NCBI GenBank assembly: GCA_018644725.1
Contig: JABGPZ010000070.1
Coordinates: 1-39,800 of the forward strand
DNA length: 39,800 nucleotides
Origin: Phycisphaerales bacterium
GTDB taxonomy: Bacteria > Planctomycetota > Phycisphaerae > SM23-33
Direction: 5' to 3'
Shown here: piece by piece, positions 32,300-38,947 of the stretch
How the letters are laid out: every line of letters starts with the position of its first letter
Numbering within the stretch: the first letter of the stretch is position 1
Notes under the pieces: generated by a model
What the model saw: the letters and a program-made list of their open reading frames with translations, nothing else
Database searches by the model: none
Told to the model about the DNA's origin: nothing
Program-made: the position numbers and the translations under genes

Positions 32300-33340
32300 A
32301 TGGACGAGTTTCACCGGATTCTGATCTTGCTGCCCAACCCGCTGGGCGATGCCTTGATGGCCACGCCCGCGATTCGCGCGGTGCGCCTGCGCTATCCCGA
32401 TGCCCACATTGCCATCGCCGGCAAAGGCCTCGTGGTCAAGACGTTGTTCTGCAGCGACCTCGCCGACGAAGCCATCGTCCTCGGCGGATTCTGGCAAAGC
32501 CGCAAACTCCTCCGCGCCGGGAAGTTCGACCTCGCGATGATCTGTCCGGGCAGTTTCCGCTCGGCCGCCGTGGCCTGGCTTGGAGGGTGCAGCCGTCGGG
32601 TTGGCTATCGCCGCGACGGACGAGGCATTCTGCTGAGTGACGCGCTGACGATTCCCCGCAATGCCGACGGAAGCAAACAAGTCTACCCCGCGATTGACTA
32701 CTACCTCGACCTCGCCGCAGCCGTTGACGCCCAAAGCGAATCCAAAGCGATGGTCCTGTCCGCCGACGAAACCGCTGCGGCCGACCTGCTGTCTGGCGCG
32801 GGCTATGACCCCGCCCGCCCGCTCGTGCTGCTGAACCCCGGCGGCGCGTTTGGTCCGAGCAAGCTCTGGCCGATGGAACGCTATGCCCAACTCGCCGACC
32901 GCCTCGTCGAAACCCACAACGCGCAGATCATCATTAATGCTGCGCCCAACGAACAAGCCGCCGTCGCCGCCGTTGCGCGCGCGATGACCGCCACGCCACT
33001 GCTGGACTTTTCCCAGCGCAGCAACACACTCGACGCGCTCAAAGCGCTCGTCGCCGCGGCCGACCTCGTGGTCACCAACGACACCGGCACGCGCCACATC
33101 GCCGCCGCGCTGGGGACCAAGCTGATCACGATCTTCGGCTCGACCGACCCGGCCTGGACGACGCTCGACTGTCCCCACGAAATCACCATCGTCACCGAAG
33201 TCCCCTGTGCGCCCTGCCAGAAAAAACAGTGCCCCATCGACCCTGCCGACGACACCTTCCACCAGTGCATGACCTCGATTCCGACCGAACGCGTTTTCGA
33301 GGCCGCCACCACGCTGCTCGCCGGAGGCTCCCATGAGTAA
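32300..33340 (+). CDS. GT9 heptosyltransferase-family LPS glycosyltransferase
   Basis: This 346-residue protein has the length and layout of ADP-heptose:LPS heptosyltransferases (WaaC/WaaF), which build the inner LPS core at the cytoplasmic face. 'ILILLPNPLGDALMATPAIRAVR' near the start matches the family N-terminal pattern (key pieces PNPLGDALM, TPAIRAVR). 'VLLNPGGAFGPSKLWPMERYA' is the central 'NPGA...K.WP...' motif. 'VVTNDTGTRHIAAALGTKLITIFGSTDP' is the C-terminal donor-binding motif (pieces NDTGTRHIAAALG, IFGSTDP). Donor and acceptor cannot be told. The stop overlaps the kinase gene by 8 bases. No ribosome site is obvious, so it may be coupled to the gene 11 bases upstream. Confidence 0.85.
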   Translation: MDEFHRILILLPNPLGDALMATPAIRAVRLRYPDAHIAIAGKGLVVKTLFCSDLADEAIVLGGFWQSRKLLRAGKFDLAMICPGSFRSAAVAWLGGCSRRVGYRRDGRGILLSDALTIPRNADGSKQVYPAIDYYLDLAAAVDAQSESKAMVLSADETAAADLLSGAGYDPARPLVLLNPGGAFGPSKLWPMERYAQLADRLVETHNAQIIINAAPNEQAAVAAVARAMTATPLLDFSQRSNTLDALKALVAAADLVVTNDTGTRHIAAALGTKLITIFGSTDPAWTTLDCPHEITIVTEVPCAPCQKKQCPIDPADDTFHQCMTSIPTERVFEAATTLLAGGSHE

Positions 33341-34136
33341 CATCGCACCCGCCATCACCGACTTCATCGCCGCACACCGTCTGGACACGCTCGAAGGCGC
33401 GTTCGACTTTGACGGCGGCGCCGACCTCGTCAAGCCCGGCCTGGGCAATCGCCGCCGAACCAAAATCGATCTGCCCGACGCGCCGTCGCTGTTCCTCAAG
33501 CGATACTATCGCCTGCCGTTGTCCAAGCGAATCAAAACGCTACTCAACCCGCGCAAATGGATGTGCGAAGCGATGATCGAGCACAACAACATTCGCGCCG
33601 TCGAAGCGGCGGGACTCCGAACGATGCACCCGCTGGCAGCGGACGTCGAGGGCTCGCTTCTGGGCGGCCGTCGCAGCTACACCCTCGTCGATGCCGTCGC
33701 GGGCGAAACCCTCGAAACCGCCATCGGCCCCCTCGTCCAAGAACGCGGCGAAGAAATCACCGAAGCCATTGCAACGCTCGCCAGGGCGCTCCACCACGCG
33801 GGCTTTGTTCATCGCGATTTCTACCTCTGCCACATCTTCGCCGACACCGCCAACGGCCCGATTGAGCTGTCCCTGATCGACCTCGCACGGGTCATCCGCC
33901 CCTCGCGTCTACGCCAATTCCGCTGGCGCGTGAAGGACCTCTCCCAGCTCTACTACTCCTGCAGCCAGGAATTTCGTGAGGCGCACTGGAACACGCTGCT
34001 CGCGCGCTACCTCGACACGACAAGCAGCTCCGCGACGTTTGTGCGCTGGAATCGCGCGATCCAAGCTAAGGCCGCGCGCATCGCCCGCCACGACCAAAAA
34101 CGACATGCCCGCTTCACCGAAACGAAATCATCATGA
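33333..34136 (+). CDS. LPS core heptose/Kdo kinase (WaaP/KdkA family)
   Basis: This 267-residue protein carries the eukaryotic-like kinase marks of LPS kinases: 'LFLKRYYR' with Lys56 for ATP, Glu79/Glu83 in the following helix, the catalytic HRDFYLCH (160-167, nearly identical to the WaaP motif) and Asp183 in 'LIDLAR' as the metal ligand. It would phosphorylate a core sugar (heptose or Kdo), which stabilises the outer membrane by cation bridging. GGAGG lies 6 bases before the ATG. It overlaps the upstream heptosyltransferase gene by 8 bases and the downstream glycosyltransferase gene by 4 (ATGA). Confidence 0.88.
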   Translation: MSNIAPAITDFIAAHRLDTLEGAFDFDGGADLVKPGLGNRRRTKIDLPDAPSLFLKRYYRLPLSKRIKTLLNPRKWMCEAMIEHNNIRAVEAAGLRTMHPLAADVEGSLLGGRRSYTLVDAVAGETLETAIGPLVQERGEEITEAIATLARALHHAGFVHRDFYLCHIFADTANGPIELSLIDLARVIRPSRLRQFRWRVKDLSQLYYSCSQEFREAHWNTLLARYLDTTSSSATFVRWNRAIQAKAARIARHDQKRHARFTETKSS

Positions 34137-35272
34137 ACATCGCCCTCGTCATTGAAAACTTTTATCCGCTGAAGGGTGGCCGAGAAGCCTCGACTGCCCA
34201 AATCGCTTCGGGATTCGCCGATCGTGGCCATACCGTAACGATCCTCTGTCAGGACGGCGAACCCGGCGACAACCCGGCCGTGACGGTCCGCCGACTTCTC
34301 GGCCGAGGCGGCTCGCGCGCAAAACGACTTCGGAAATTTGCTACCCTCGTCCAGGGACTCTGCCGCGAAGGCGAGTTCGACATCGTCCATTCGATGTTGG
34401 CGATTCCCGGCGTGGACGTGTTCAGCCCGCGCGGCGGATCGATTCCTGCCCAGCTCGCGACCATCCGTCGGCGCGACGGCAAAGGCCGCGAAACCCTCAG
34501 CCGCATCGGGCGCACGGTCAATCTCAAACGACGTCTGGAAGCAAAATTCGAGCGGCAACTCGTGGCCGACCCCAGCACGCTGATCCTCACCAACAGCCCC
34601 ATGGTCGCCGGGGAATATCACCGCTACTATGGCCGAACCGAACATGTCGTCTCGGTCTTCAACGCGGTGGACTTGCCGGACATGGACGAGCAGACTCGCG
34701 CCGAAACCCGAAACGCCATCCGCCTGTCGCTGGGGATCTCCGACGAGGACACACTGCTGTTGACCGCGGCGACAAACTTCCGCCTCAAGGGAGTATACGA
34801 AGCCATCGACGCGCTGCGCTTTACCCCTCCCGACATCCACCTTCTGGCCGTCGGAGCTAACAATCCCGACCCCGCCATGGCCTACGCCAAAAAACGGGGC
34901 CTCGCCGATCGAGTCCACACGCTCCCGCCGCAAGCCTCGCTGATGGGCGTTCTGTCCGCCTGCGATGCGGTGGTTCTGTTGAGCTGGTACGATACGTGCG
35001 CCCGGGTGATCCTCGAAGCGCTCAGCTTCCCGCGCCCCGCCATGACCACAAAACTCAACGGCGTCGCGGAAATCCTTGCATCCGGTGCAGGGTATATCGT
35101 ACAATCCCCCGCCCATTGCGAGGAGGTCGCCGCCGCGTTCGTGCGCCTCTCGTCCCCGTCCCACCGCGAGGCCTGCCTACGCGCCGCGCGCAACATAGGC
35201 GACAAAGCCTCAATGGACCGCCAAGTCGAAGAAACCCTCCACCACTACGAAAGCCACTTGCAATCCCGATGA
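34133..35272 (+). CDS. GT4 family glycosyltransferase (WaaG-like), LPS core
   Basis: This 379-residue GT-B enzyme has an N-terminal acceptor domain ('ENFYPLKGGREASTAQIASGF', shown by pieces FYPLKGG, ASTAQIA). The C-terminal donor domain has 'LTAATNFRLKGVYEAIDAL' and 'LLSWYDTCARVILEALSFPRP', where the E of 'ILEAL' is the retaining-GT4 donor contact. It closely follows an LPS kinase, which is the neighbour arrangement of waaG/waaP in enterobacteria, so it probably adds a core hexose. It starts in an ATGA overlap with the kinase gene and ends in an ATGA overlap with plsY. Confidence 0.85.
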   Translation: MNIALVIENFYPLKGGREASTAQIASGFADRGHTVTILCQDGEPGDNPAVTVRRLLGRGGSRAKRLRKFATLVQGLCREGEFDIVHSMLAIPGVDVFSPRGGSIPAQLATIRRRDGKGRETLSRIGRTVNLKRRLEAKFERQLVADPSTLILTNSPMVAGEYHRYYGRTEHVVSVFNAVDLPDMDEQTRAETRNAIRLSLGISDEDTLLLTAATNFRLKGVYEAIDALRFTPPDIHLLAVGANNPDPAMAYAKKRGLADRVHTLPPQASLMGVLSACDAVVLLSWYDTCARVILEALSFPRPAMTTKLNGVAEILASGAGYIVQSPAHCEEVAAAFVRLSSPSHREACLRAARNIGDKASMDRQVEETLHHYESHLQSR

Positions 35273-35943
35273 TTCCTCACTACCTACTCCCCCTCGCCGG
35301 CTACCTGATCGGCTCGCTGAGTTTCGCGACCCTCATCGCGCGCATCCACGGTGTGGACCTGCGCACGGTCGGAAGCGGAAATCCCGGCGCAACGAATGTC
35401 GGCCGCACCTTGGGCCGCAAATGGGGCTATCTCTGCTTTTTGCTGGACGTCCTCAAAGGCCTGCTGCCAACTCTCGCCGCGGGACACATCCTCCATATCC
35501 AATCCTCGACCATCCCCACCGTCGAAATCCAGTGGCTGTGGGTTGCAACGGGCGCGGCCTGTGTTCTCGGGCATGTCTTCAGCTGCTTTTTGAAATTCCG
35601 CGGCGGCAAAGGCGTCGCCACCGCACTGGGGATGCTGCTGGGGCTCTGGCCGTACCTGACCCTCCCAAGCCTGGTGCTACTGGGCGCCTGGGTGGTCATC
35701 GTGCTCGCGACACGCTATGTCTCGCTGGCATCGGTTCTTGCGGCGCTGGCGCTCCCGGGAGCTTTTGTCGTAATCAATGGCCTGCGCGAGGGATGGGAAA
35801 ACCTGCTTGATCTCTGGCCGATTTTCACGATTGCGGCAAGCTTGGCGGTTCTCGTCGTTGTGCGCCATGGTTCAAACCTCAAGCGGATTCGAGCAGGATC
35901 CGAGCATAAAATCACGCTCCCCTGGGCGCGACCCAAGGCATAA
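35269..35943 (+). CDS. plsY: Acyl-phosphate:glycerol-3-phosphate acyltransferase
   Basis: This 224-residue integral membrane enzyme makes lysophosphatidic acid from acyl phosphate and glycerol-3-phosphate, the first step of phospholipid synthesis. Its three conserved motifs are visible: 'GSGNPGATNVGRTLG' (after the first helix), 'GHVFSCFLKFRGGKGVAT', and a later 'R..N..R...G.E' region ('HGSNLKRIRAGSEHKI'). Five or so hydrophobic helices fit the family. ATG 35269 overlaps the stop of the glycosyltransferase gene, making it the last gene of the operon. Here lipid and LPS core synthesis share one transcript. Confidence 0.92.
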   Translation: MIPHYLLPLAGYLIGSLSFATLIARIHGVDLRTVGSGNPGATNVGRTLGRKWGYLCFLLDVLKGLLPTLAAGHILHIQSSTIPTVEIQWLWVATGAACVLGHVFSCFLKFRGGKGVATALGMLLGLWPYLTLPSLVLLGAWVVIVLATRYVSLASVLAALALPGAFVVINGLREGWENLLDLWPIFTIAASLAVLVVVRHGSNLKRIRAGSEHKITLPWARPKA

Positions 35944-35972
35944 CACCGGACAATTTCTATACTTTGGAATCT

Positions 35973-36009
35973 ATGGAAGTTTCCTCCCCTTGCGCTTTCT
36001 TCCATTTTT
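35973..36009 (+). terminator. Weak possible terminator after plsY
   Basis: ATGGAAG (35973-35979) can pair with CTTCCAT (35999-36005), followed by TTTT. The loop is long (19 bases) and the stem AT-rich, so termination would be inefficient. Confidence 0.3.
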
Positions 36010-36012
36010 CTA

Positions 36013-36042
36013 TTGCCAGAACCGGAATTTTGCCGCTACAAT
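36013..36042 (+). promoter_or_regulatory. Promoter for the LysM protein gene
   Basis: TTGCCA (36013-36018) and TACAAT (36037-36042) are 18 bases apart; the predicted start is near 36049, leaving a leader of about 100 bases before the ATG. Confidence 0.55.
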
Positions 36043-36149
36043 AGAATGTTGAATCGTAGATCAAAACCAAACCTCACCAAGGACGGTGGGCGTGTACCAA
36101 TGCTTTGTCGCCGTAGCAGGAAGCCCCGGCCGCAGAGGAGAATGTAAAC

Positions 36150-37286
36150 ATGGGAAAAGAATTTAGAATTGGCATCGTTGCTGGCCTGGTCATGTTGGTC
36201 GTCGGCATTGGCATTGTCCTGTTCCGCGGTGATAAACCGGAGCCCAAGACGAACGTCGGAGAAGCCGTGATCGCCAAAACCGAGAAAAAGGAAATCGGCA
36301 TCATCGACACCGACAATATCAACTCCCCCTCGACGCCTGATTATGGCCCGAATGGCTTTGATTCGCCCACGGACCTTCCGGTCGTTATCGGCGGCGGTGA
36401 CACATCCGAACAAGTCGTCATTGGCGGCGGTGACACGTCCGAGCAAATCGTCATTGGCGGCGGGGACGCGTCCGAGAAATCTGGCGCGGATCTGGTCGCA
36501 GACATCGCTGACTCCAGCTCGGAAGACAAACTTCCCGTCTCATCGGAGAAGAAGCCGGACATGGAATGGTTCGATGGAAACATCGACCCGAATAAAAAAG
36601 CCGTCGTTATCGGCGATGGTACCACCCCCGACAACGGTTCCCTTCCGGCCCCCGACAAAAAAACCGACGGCGGGATCACGGATGGCATTGATGGCGGCGG
36701 CGACAGTCGCGATTTTGTAATTCCGTTGCCCGACCAGATCGATATCCGTCCCATTCTGGACACGACCGGTGGCGCGGCGCCCAAGACGCACACGATCCAA
36801 CAGGGTGACAACTACTGGACCCTCGCGGAAAAATATCTCGGCCACGGAAAATACTACCTGCGCTTCAAAGATGCCAACCCCGGCATCAACCCCGACAACC
36901 TGCGCCTGGGTACGGTCGTGAAGATTCCGCCCAAGCCCGCAGCCAAAGCGACCACCGCGACTGGTGGCACCGCAGCAGCAACGAAGCGCGGGACCATCGT
37001 CACCTCGGCGGCAGGCACGAAGACCTATACCGTCGCCAAGAACGATACCATGAGCAGCATTGCCCGCAAAGCCTATGGCAACGCGAACCTCTACCACATC
37101 ATTCAAAAGGCCAATCCGTCCGTGGACCCCACGCGAATGATCCCGGGCAAAACTGTGTTGAAGATTCCGCCCAAGCCCGCGGCCAAACCGCGCACAACGA
37201 CCCCGAGCACCCCGCGTCGCAGCTCGGGTGGAACGGCTGGCCCTGCCCGCCGCGTCCCCGGCCAACCGTGGTTCGGCAGCAACTAA
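36150..37286 (+). CDS. Membrane-anchored protein with two LysM domains
   Basis: This 378-residue protein has one N-terminal membrane helix (about 7-25, MGKEFRIGIVAGLVM), so the rest faces the periplasm. A low-complexity acidic region (30-200) contains three repeats of V-I-x-GGGD-(T/A)-SE (78-110). Two LysM domains follow, 213-259 ('HTIQQGDNYWTLAEKYLG') and 291-339 ('YTVAKNDTMSSIARKAYG'), each ending in 'KIPPKPAAK'. LysM binds peptidoglycan glycans, so this is a likely wall-binding or tethering protein; no enzyme domain is visible. GAGGAG precedes the ATG. The tail is Pro/Arg-rich. Confidence 0.85.
   Translation: MGKEFRIGIVAGLVMLVVGIGIVLFRGDKPEPKTNVGEAVIAKTEKKEIGIIDTDNINSPSTPDYGPNGFDSPTDLPVVIGGGDTSEQVVIGGGDTSEQIVIGGGDASEKSGADLVADIADSSSEDKLPVSSEKKPDMEWFDGNIDPNKKAVVIGDGTTPDNGSLPAPDKKTDGGITDGIDGGGDSRDFVIPLPDQIDIRPILDTTGGAAPKTHTIQQGDNYWTLAEKYLGHGKYYLRFKDANPGINPDNLRLGTVVKIPPKPAAKATTATGGTAAATKRGTIVTSAAGTKTYTVAKNDTMSSIARKAYGNANLYHIIQKANPSVDPTRMIPGKTVLKIPPKPAAKPRTTTPSTPRRSSGGTAGPARRVPGQPWFGSN
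36381..36479 (+). repeat. Three 33-base in-frame repeats within the LysM gene
   Basis: Units at 36381-36413, 36414-36446 and 36447-36479 each encode the 11-residue motif (V/I)VIGGGD(T/A)SE(Q/K). They differ mainly at synonymous sites, suggesting selection for the peptide. Likely a linker of variable length. Confidence 0.8.
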
Positions 37287-37374
37287 CGGCCTCCGCGCAC
37301 GTTATGAAACATCTCGGAACAAAAACCGGCTTACTCCAATTTGACAAATAAACTAACAATTTATCCCAATTTGC

Positions 37375-37403
37375 TTGATTTTCGATTAGCGAAACGATAG
37401 GAT
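37375..37403 (+). promoter_or_regulatory. Candidate promoter of the small RNA
   Basis: TTGATT (37375-37380), a 17-base spacer and TAGGAT (37398-37403) would start transcription near 37410. The flanking DNA is AT-rich. The same TTGATT-17-TATAGT form is found for the minus-strand lipoprotein gene at 38820-38848. Confidence 0.45.
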
Positions 37404-37409
37404 GATATC

Positions 37410-37530
37410 TAGTAAACACAGCCACTCAGCAGGAGTGCCGTAACATACGCCCTGATGGGCACCGAAAGGCAGATGTGTAGGTTAGGCAAAAGGGTTTGCC
37501 TCCGTTCTCAGCGGAGGCATCTTTTTTTTT
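37410..37530 (+). ncRNA. Candidate structured small RNA with its own terminator
   Basis: The 387-base gap between the LysM gene and the tRNA-binding-domain gene (37287-37673) holds no gene but a structured segment. CACTC/GAGTG (37423-37427 with 37433-37437) is the first stem. TGCC/GGCA (37436-37439 with 37468-37471) encloses GCCC-TGAT-GGGC (37449-37460). GGCAAA/TTTGCC (37485-37490 with 37495-37500) competes with the terminator for GCC at 37498-37500. It ends in a strong terminator. I could not match it to 6S, SRP, tmRNA, RNase P or a riboswitch family I know. As the next gene has its own promoter, it is more likely a free sRNA than a leader, though an attenuator is possible. Confidence 0.55.
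37498..37530 (+). terminator. Intrinsic terminator of the small RNA
   Basis: GCCTCCG (37498-37504) pairs with CGGAGGC (37512-37518) around a seven-base loop. Nine T (37522-37530) follow. Confidence 0.88.
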
Positions 37531-37616
37531 GTTCAGTCGTCACGGCGGAACGGCCAATGCGATGCCGCCCATGGATTTCTCGGCCGACTTGAGTCGCTGG
37601 CACACCCCGATTCGCC

Positions 37617-37645
37617 TTGCCTTTCCAGCGCAATTCCGATAGGAT
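37617..37645 (+). promoter_or_regulatory. Promoter of the tRNA-binding-domain gene
   Basis: TTGCCT (37617-37622), a 17-base spacer and TAGGAT (37640-37645); start near 37652, leaving a 22-base leader that contains the AAGGA ribosome site. Confidence 0.6.
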
Positions 37646-37673
37646 ACCGCCTCCATCCACGAAAGGAATTTCC

Positions 37674-38132
37674 ATGACTGACGAACAAACCACCCCCGCG
37701 GCCGAGCAACCCGCTCCCGCTGACGAACCCAAACCCACCTGCTGCTGCGTGGGCGGAAGCTGTGGCGGCGACGAAGACACCGCGCCGGAACCCGATTTCA
37801 AACCGTTCATCGAATTTGACGACTTCCTCAAGGTCGACCTGCGCGTCGGCACGATTGTCGAAGCCGCCCTCCACCCCAACGCGGACAAGCTGCTGGTGCT
37901 GCAAGTCGACCTCGGCTGTGAAACCCGCCAGATCCTCGCGGGGATCAAGGCGTGGTACGCCCCGGAAGACCTCGTCGGCAAACAGGTCACCGTCTGCTGC
38001 AACCTCAAGCCCCGCAAGATGCGCGGCCTGGAGAGCGCGGGGATGATCGTCGCAGCCAGCGGCGACGACCGCGAAGACGTTGTGGTCCTCTGCCCCGACC
38101 GGCCTATGCCCGCCGGCGCAAGCTGCTCGTAA
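37674..38132 (+). CDS. Stand-alone tRNA-binding-domain protein (MetG C-terminal/CsaA-like)
   Basis: This 152-residue protein has an OB-fold tRNA-binding domain (about 47-152) of the type found at the C-terminus of methionyl-tRNA synthetase: 'FDDFLKVDLRVGTIVEA', 'HPNADKLLVLQVDLG', 'RQILAGIKAWY', 'VTVCCNLKPRKMRGLESAGMI' (seen as NLKPRKMRG, ESAGM). It may serve as a separate beta chain of MetG or as a CsaA-like chaperone. The first 45 residues are unusual: Pro/Ala/Glu-rich with Cys23-Cys24-Cys25 and Cys30 in CCCVGGSCGG, a possible metal site. AAGGA is 6 bases before the ATG; no in-frame ATG lies upstream. Confidence 0.88.
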   Translation: MTDEQTTPAAEQPAPADEPKPTCCCVGGSCGGDEDTAPEPDFKPFIEFDDFLKVDLRVGTIVEAALHPNADKLLVLQVDLGCETRQILAGIKAWYAPEDLVGKQVTVCCNLKPRKMRGLESAGMIVAASGDDREDVVVLCPDRPMPAGASCS

Positions 38133-38182
38133 CGACAGCTAGACAACAACGCAACCTCCGCCCTCAGAGACTATACACAATT

Positions 38183-38219
38183 AAAAAGCCGCATGGACAA
38201 TGTTCCACGCGGCTTTTTT
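38183..38219. terminator. Bidirectional terminator between convergent genes
   Basis: AAAAAGCCGC (38183-38192) pairs with GCGGCTTTTT (38209-38218), and TGGA with TCCA inside. T-runs lie on both strands, so it serves both the tRNA-binding-domain gene (stop 38132) and the minus-strand lipoprotein gene (stop 38239). Confidence 0.88.
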
Positions 38220-38238
38220 ATTGTGTATTTCGCAGTGA

Positions 38239-38760
38239 CTATTTGATTGAGAAGCTGCCGAGAATGGCTTTTTTCTTTGGCGCAAAACCGGCCTCACCAC
38301 CTTTGAACGTGCCACAGGTAATCGCGTAGACGAGGTCGTCATGAATGACAATGTACAGATCAGCCACCAAGGGAACTCCCTCGACGAAGATCTCATATTC
38401 CAGGCGATACCCAGAATAGGGTCCAACTTTGGCGGGGACAAATTTTCTATCCGGACTAACGGTAAACTCCTTTCGGAGTTCCTCCAGATTCAGTGCAAGA
38501 TATTTCTCCTCTGAGTACAGTACCGGAAAGTGTTCCACAACCACATTCACAGTTTGCAACACGATCGGCTCCACCTCTTCAACATAGGTAGCCATCATAT
38601 CCACGCCGTCGCCACCGTTCTTCTCCACTTCCCAGCCTTCCGGAATGGTCAAGAGATATCCGCCTCCCGCGTAAGTGGGTAGCGGTTTGGAGGGTTTCAT
38701 TCCGCAGCCGGGGAATACAACGAACGCGCAGAGCAGCATCAACATCAATTTCAATTTCAT
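38239..38760 (-). CDS. Small putative lipoprotein, PsbP-like fold possible
   Basis: This 173-residue protein has a hydrophobic signal (1-18) ending FPGC19, a lipobox with an unusual -3 residue. The rest starts with 'GGGYLLTIPEGWEVE', follows with 'VNVVVEHFP' and ends with 'DLVYAITCGT' and 'AILGSFSIK'. That order (a 'y.i..P.gW' strand, then 'v.i.v...', then 'y.i.......f..i..SF') is typical of PsbP/DUF1795-like proteins of unknown function. AAGG is 7 bases before the ATG. It is alone on its strand, convergent with the tRNA-binding-domain gene and divergent from the protease gene. Confidence 0.7.
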   Translation of the reverse strand: MKLKLMLMLLCAFVVFPGCGMKPSKPLPTYAGGGYLLTIPEGWEVEKNGGDGVDMMATYVEEVEPIVLQTVNVVVEHFPVLYSEEKYLALNLEELRKEFTVSPDRKFVPAKVGPYSGYRLEYEIFVEGVPLVADLYIVIHDDLVYAITCGTFKGGEAGFAPKKKAILGSFSIK

Positions 38761-38819
38761 GGGTTGCCTTTCGCATTTTGTAATTCAAATCTTGGTCACA
38801 AGCATCATTGCCTGCCTTG

Positions 38820-38848
38820 ACTATAGCGATTTCCATCCACCCAATCAA
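38820..38848 (-). promoter_or_regulatory. Promoter of the small lipoprotein gene
   Basis: On the minus strand TTGATT (38848-38843), a 17-base spacer and TATAGT (38825-38820); start near 38813, about 53 bases before the ATG at 38760. Confidence 0.55.
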
Positions 38849-38912
38849 ACCCTTTCCCTCTGCCAGAACAACGAATAGGCCCATTGTAAAAATCAATCTT
38901 TTTTCGAACCTC

Positions 38913-38940
38913 TTGCATTCCGCCGCCTGAGGTTTACAAT
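38913..38940 (+). promoter_or_regulatory. Promoter of the NfeD-like protease gene, probably leaderless
   Basis: TTGCAT (38913-38918), a 16-base spacer and TACAAT (38935-38940). The predicted start (about 38947) falls next to ATG 38948/38951, so the message would have almost no leader. Confidence 0.5.
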
Positions 38941-38947
38941 GGATGGC

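Noticed and set aside
37410-37530. Cyclic-di-GMP, cobalamin, fluoride riboswitch, SRP RNA or 6S RNA as identity for the small RNA
   Set aside because: The conserved core bases I know for these families are not present, so the RNA was left unassigned.
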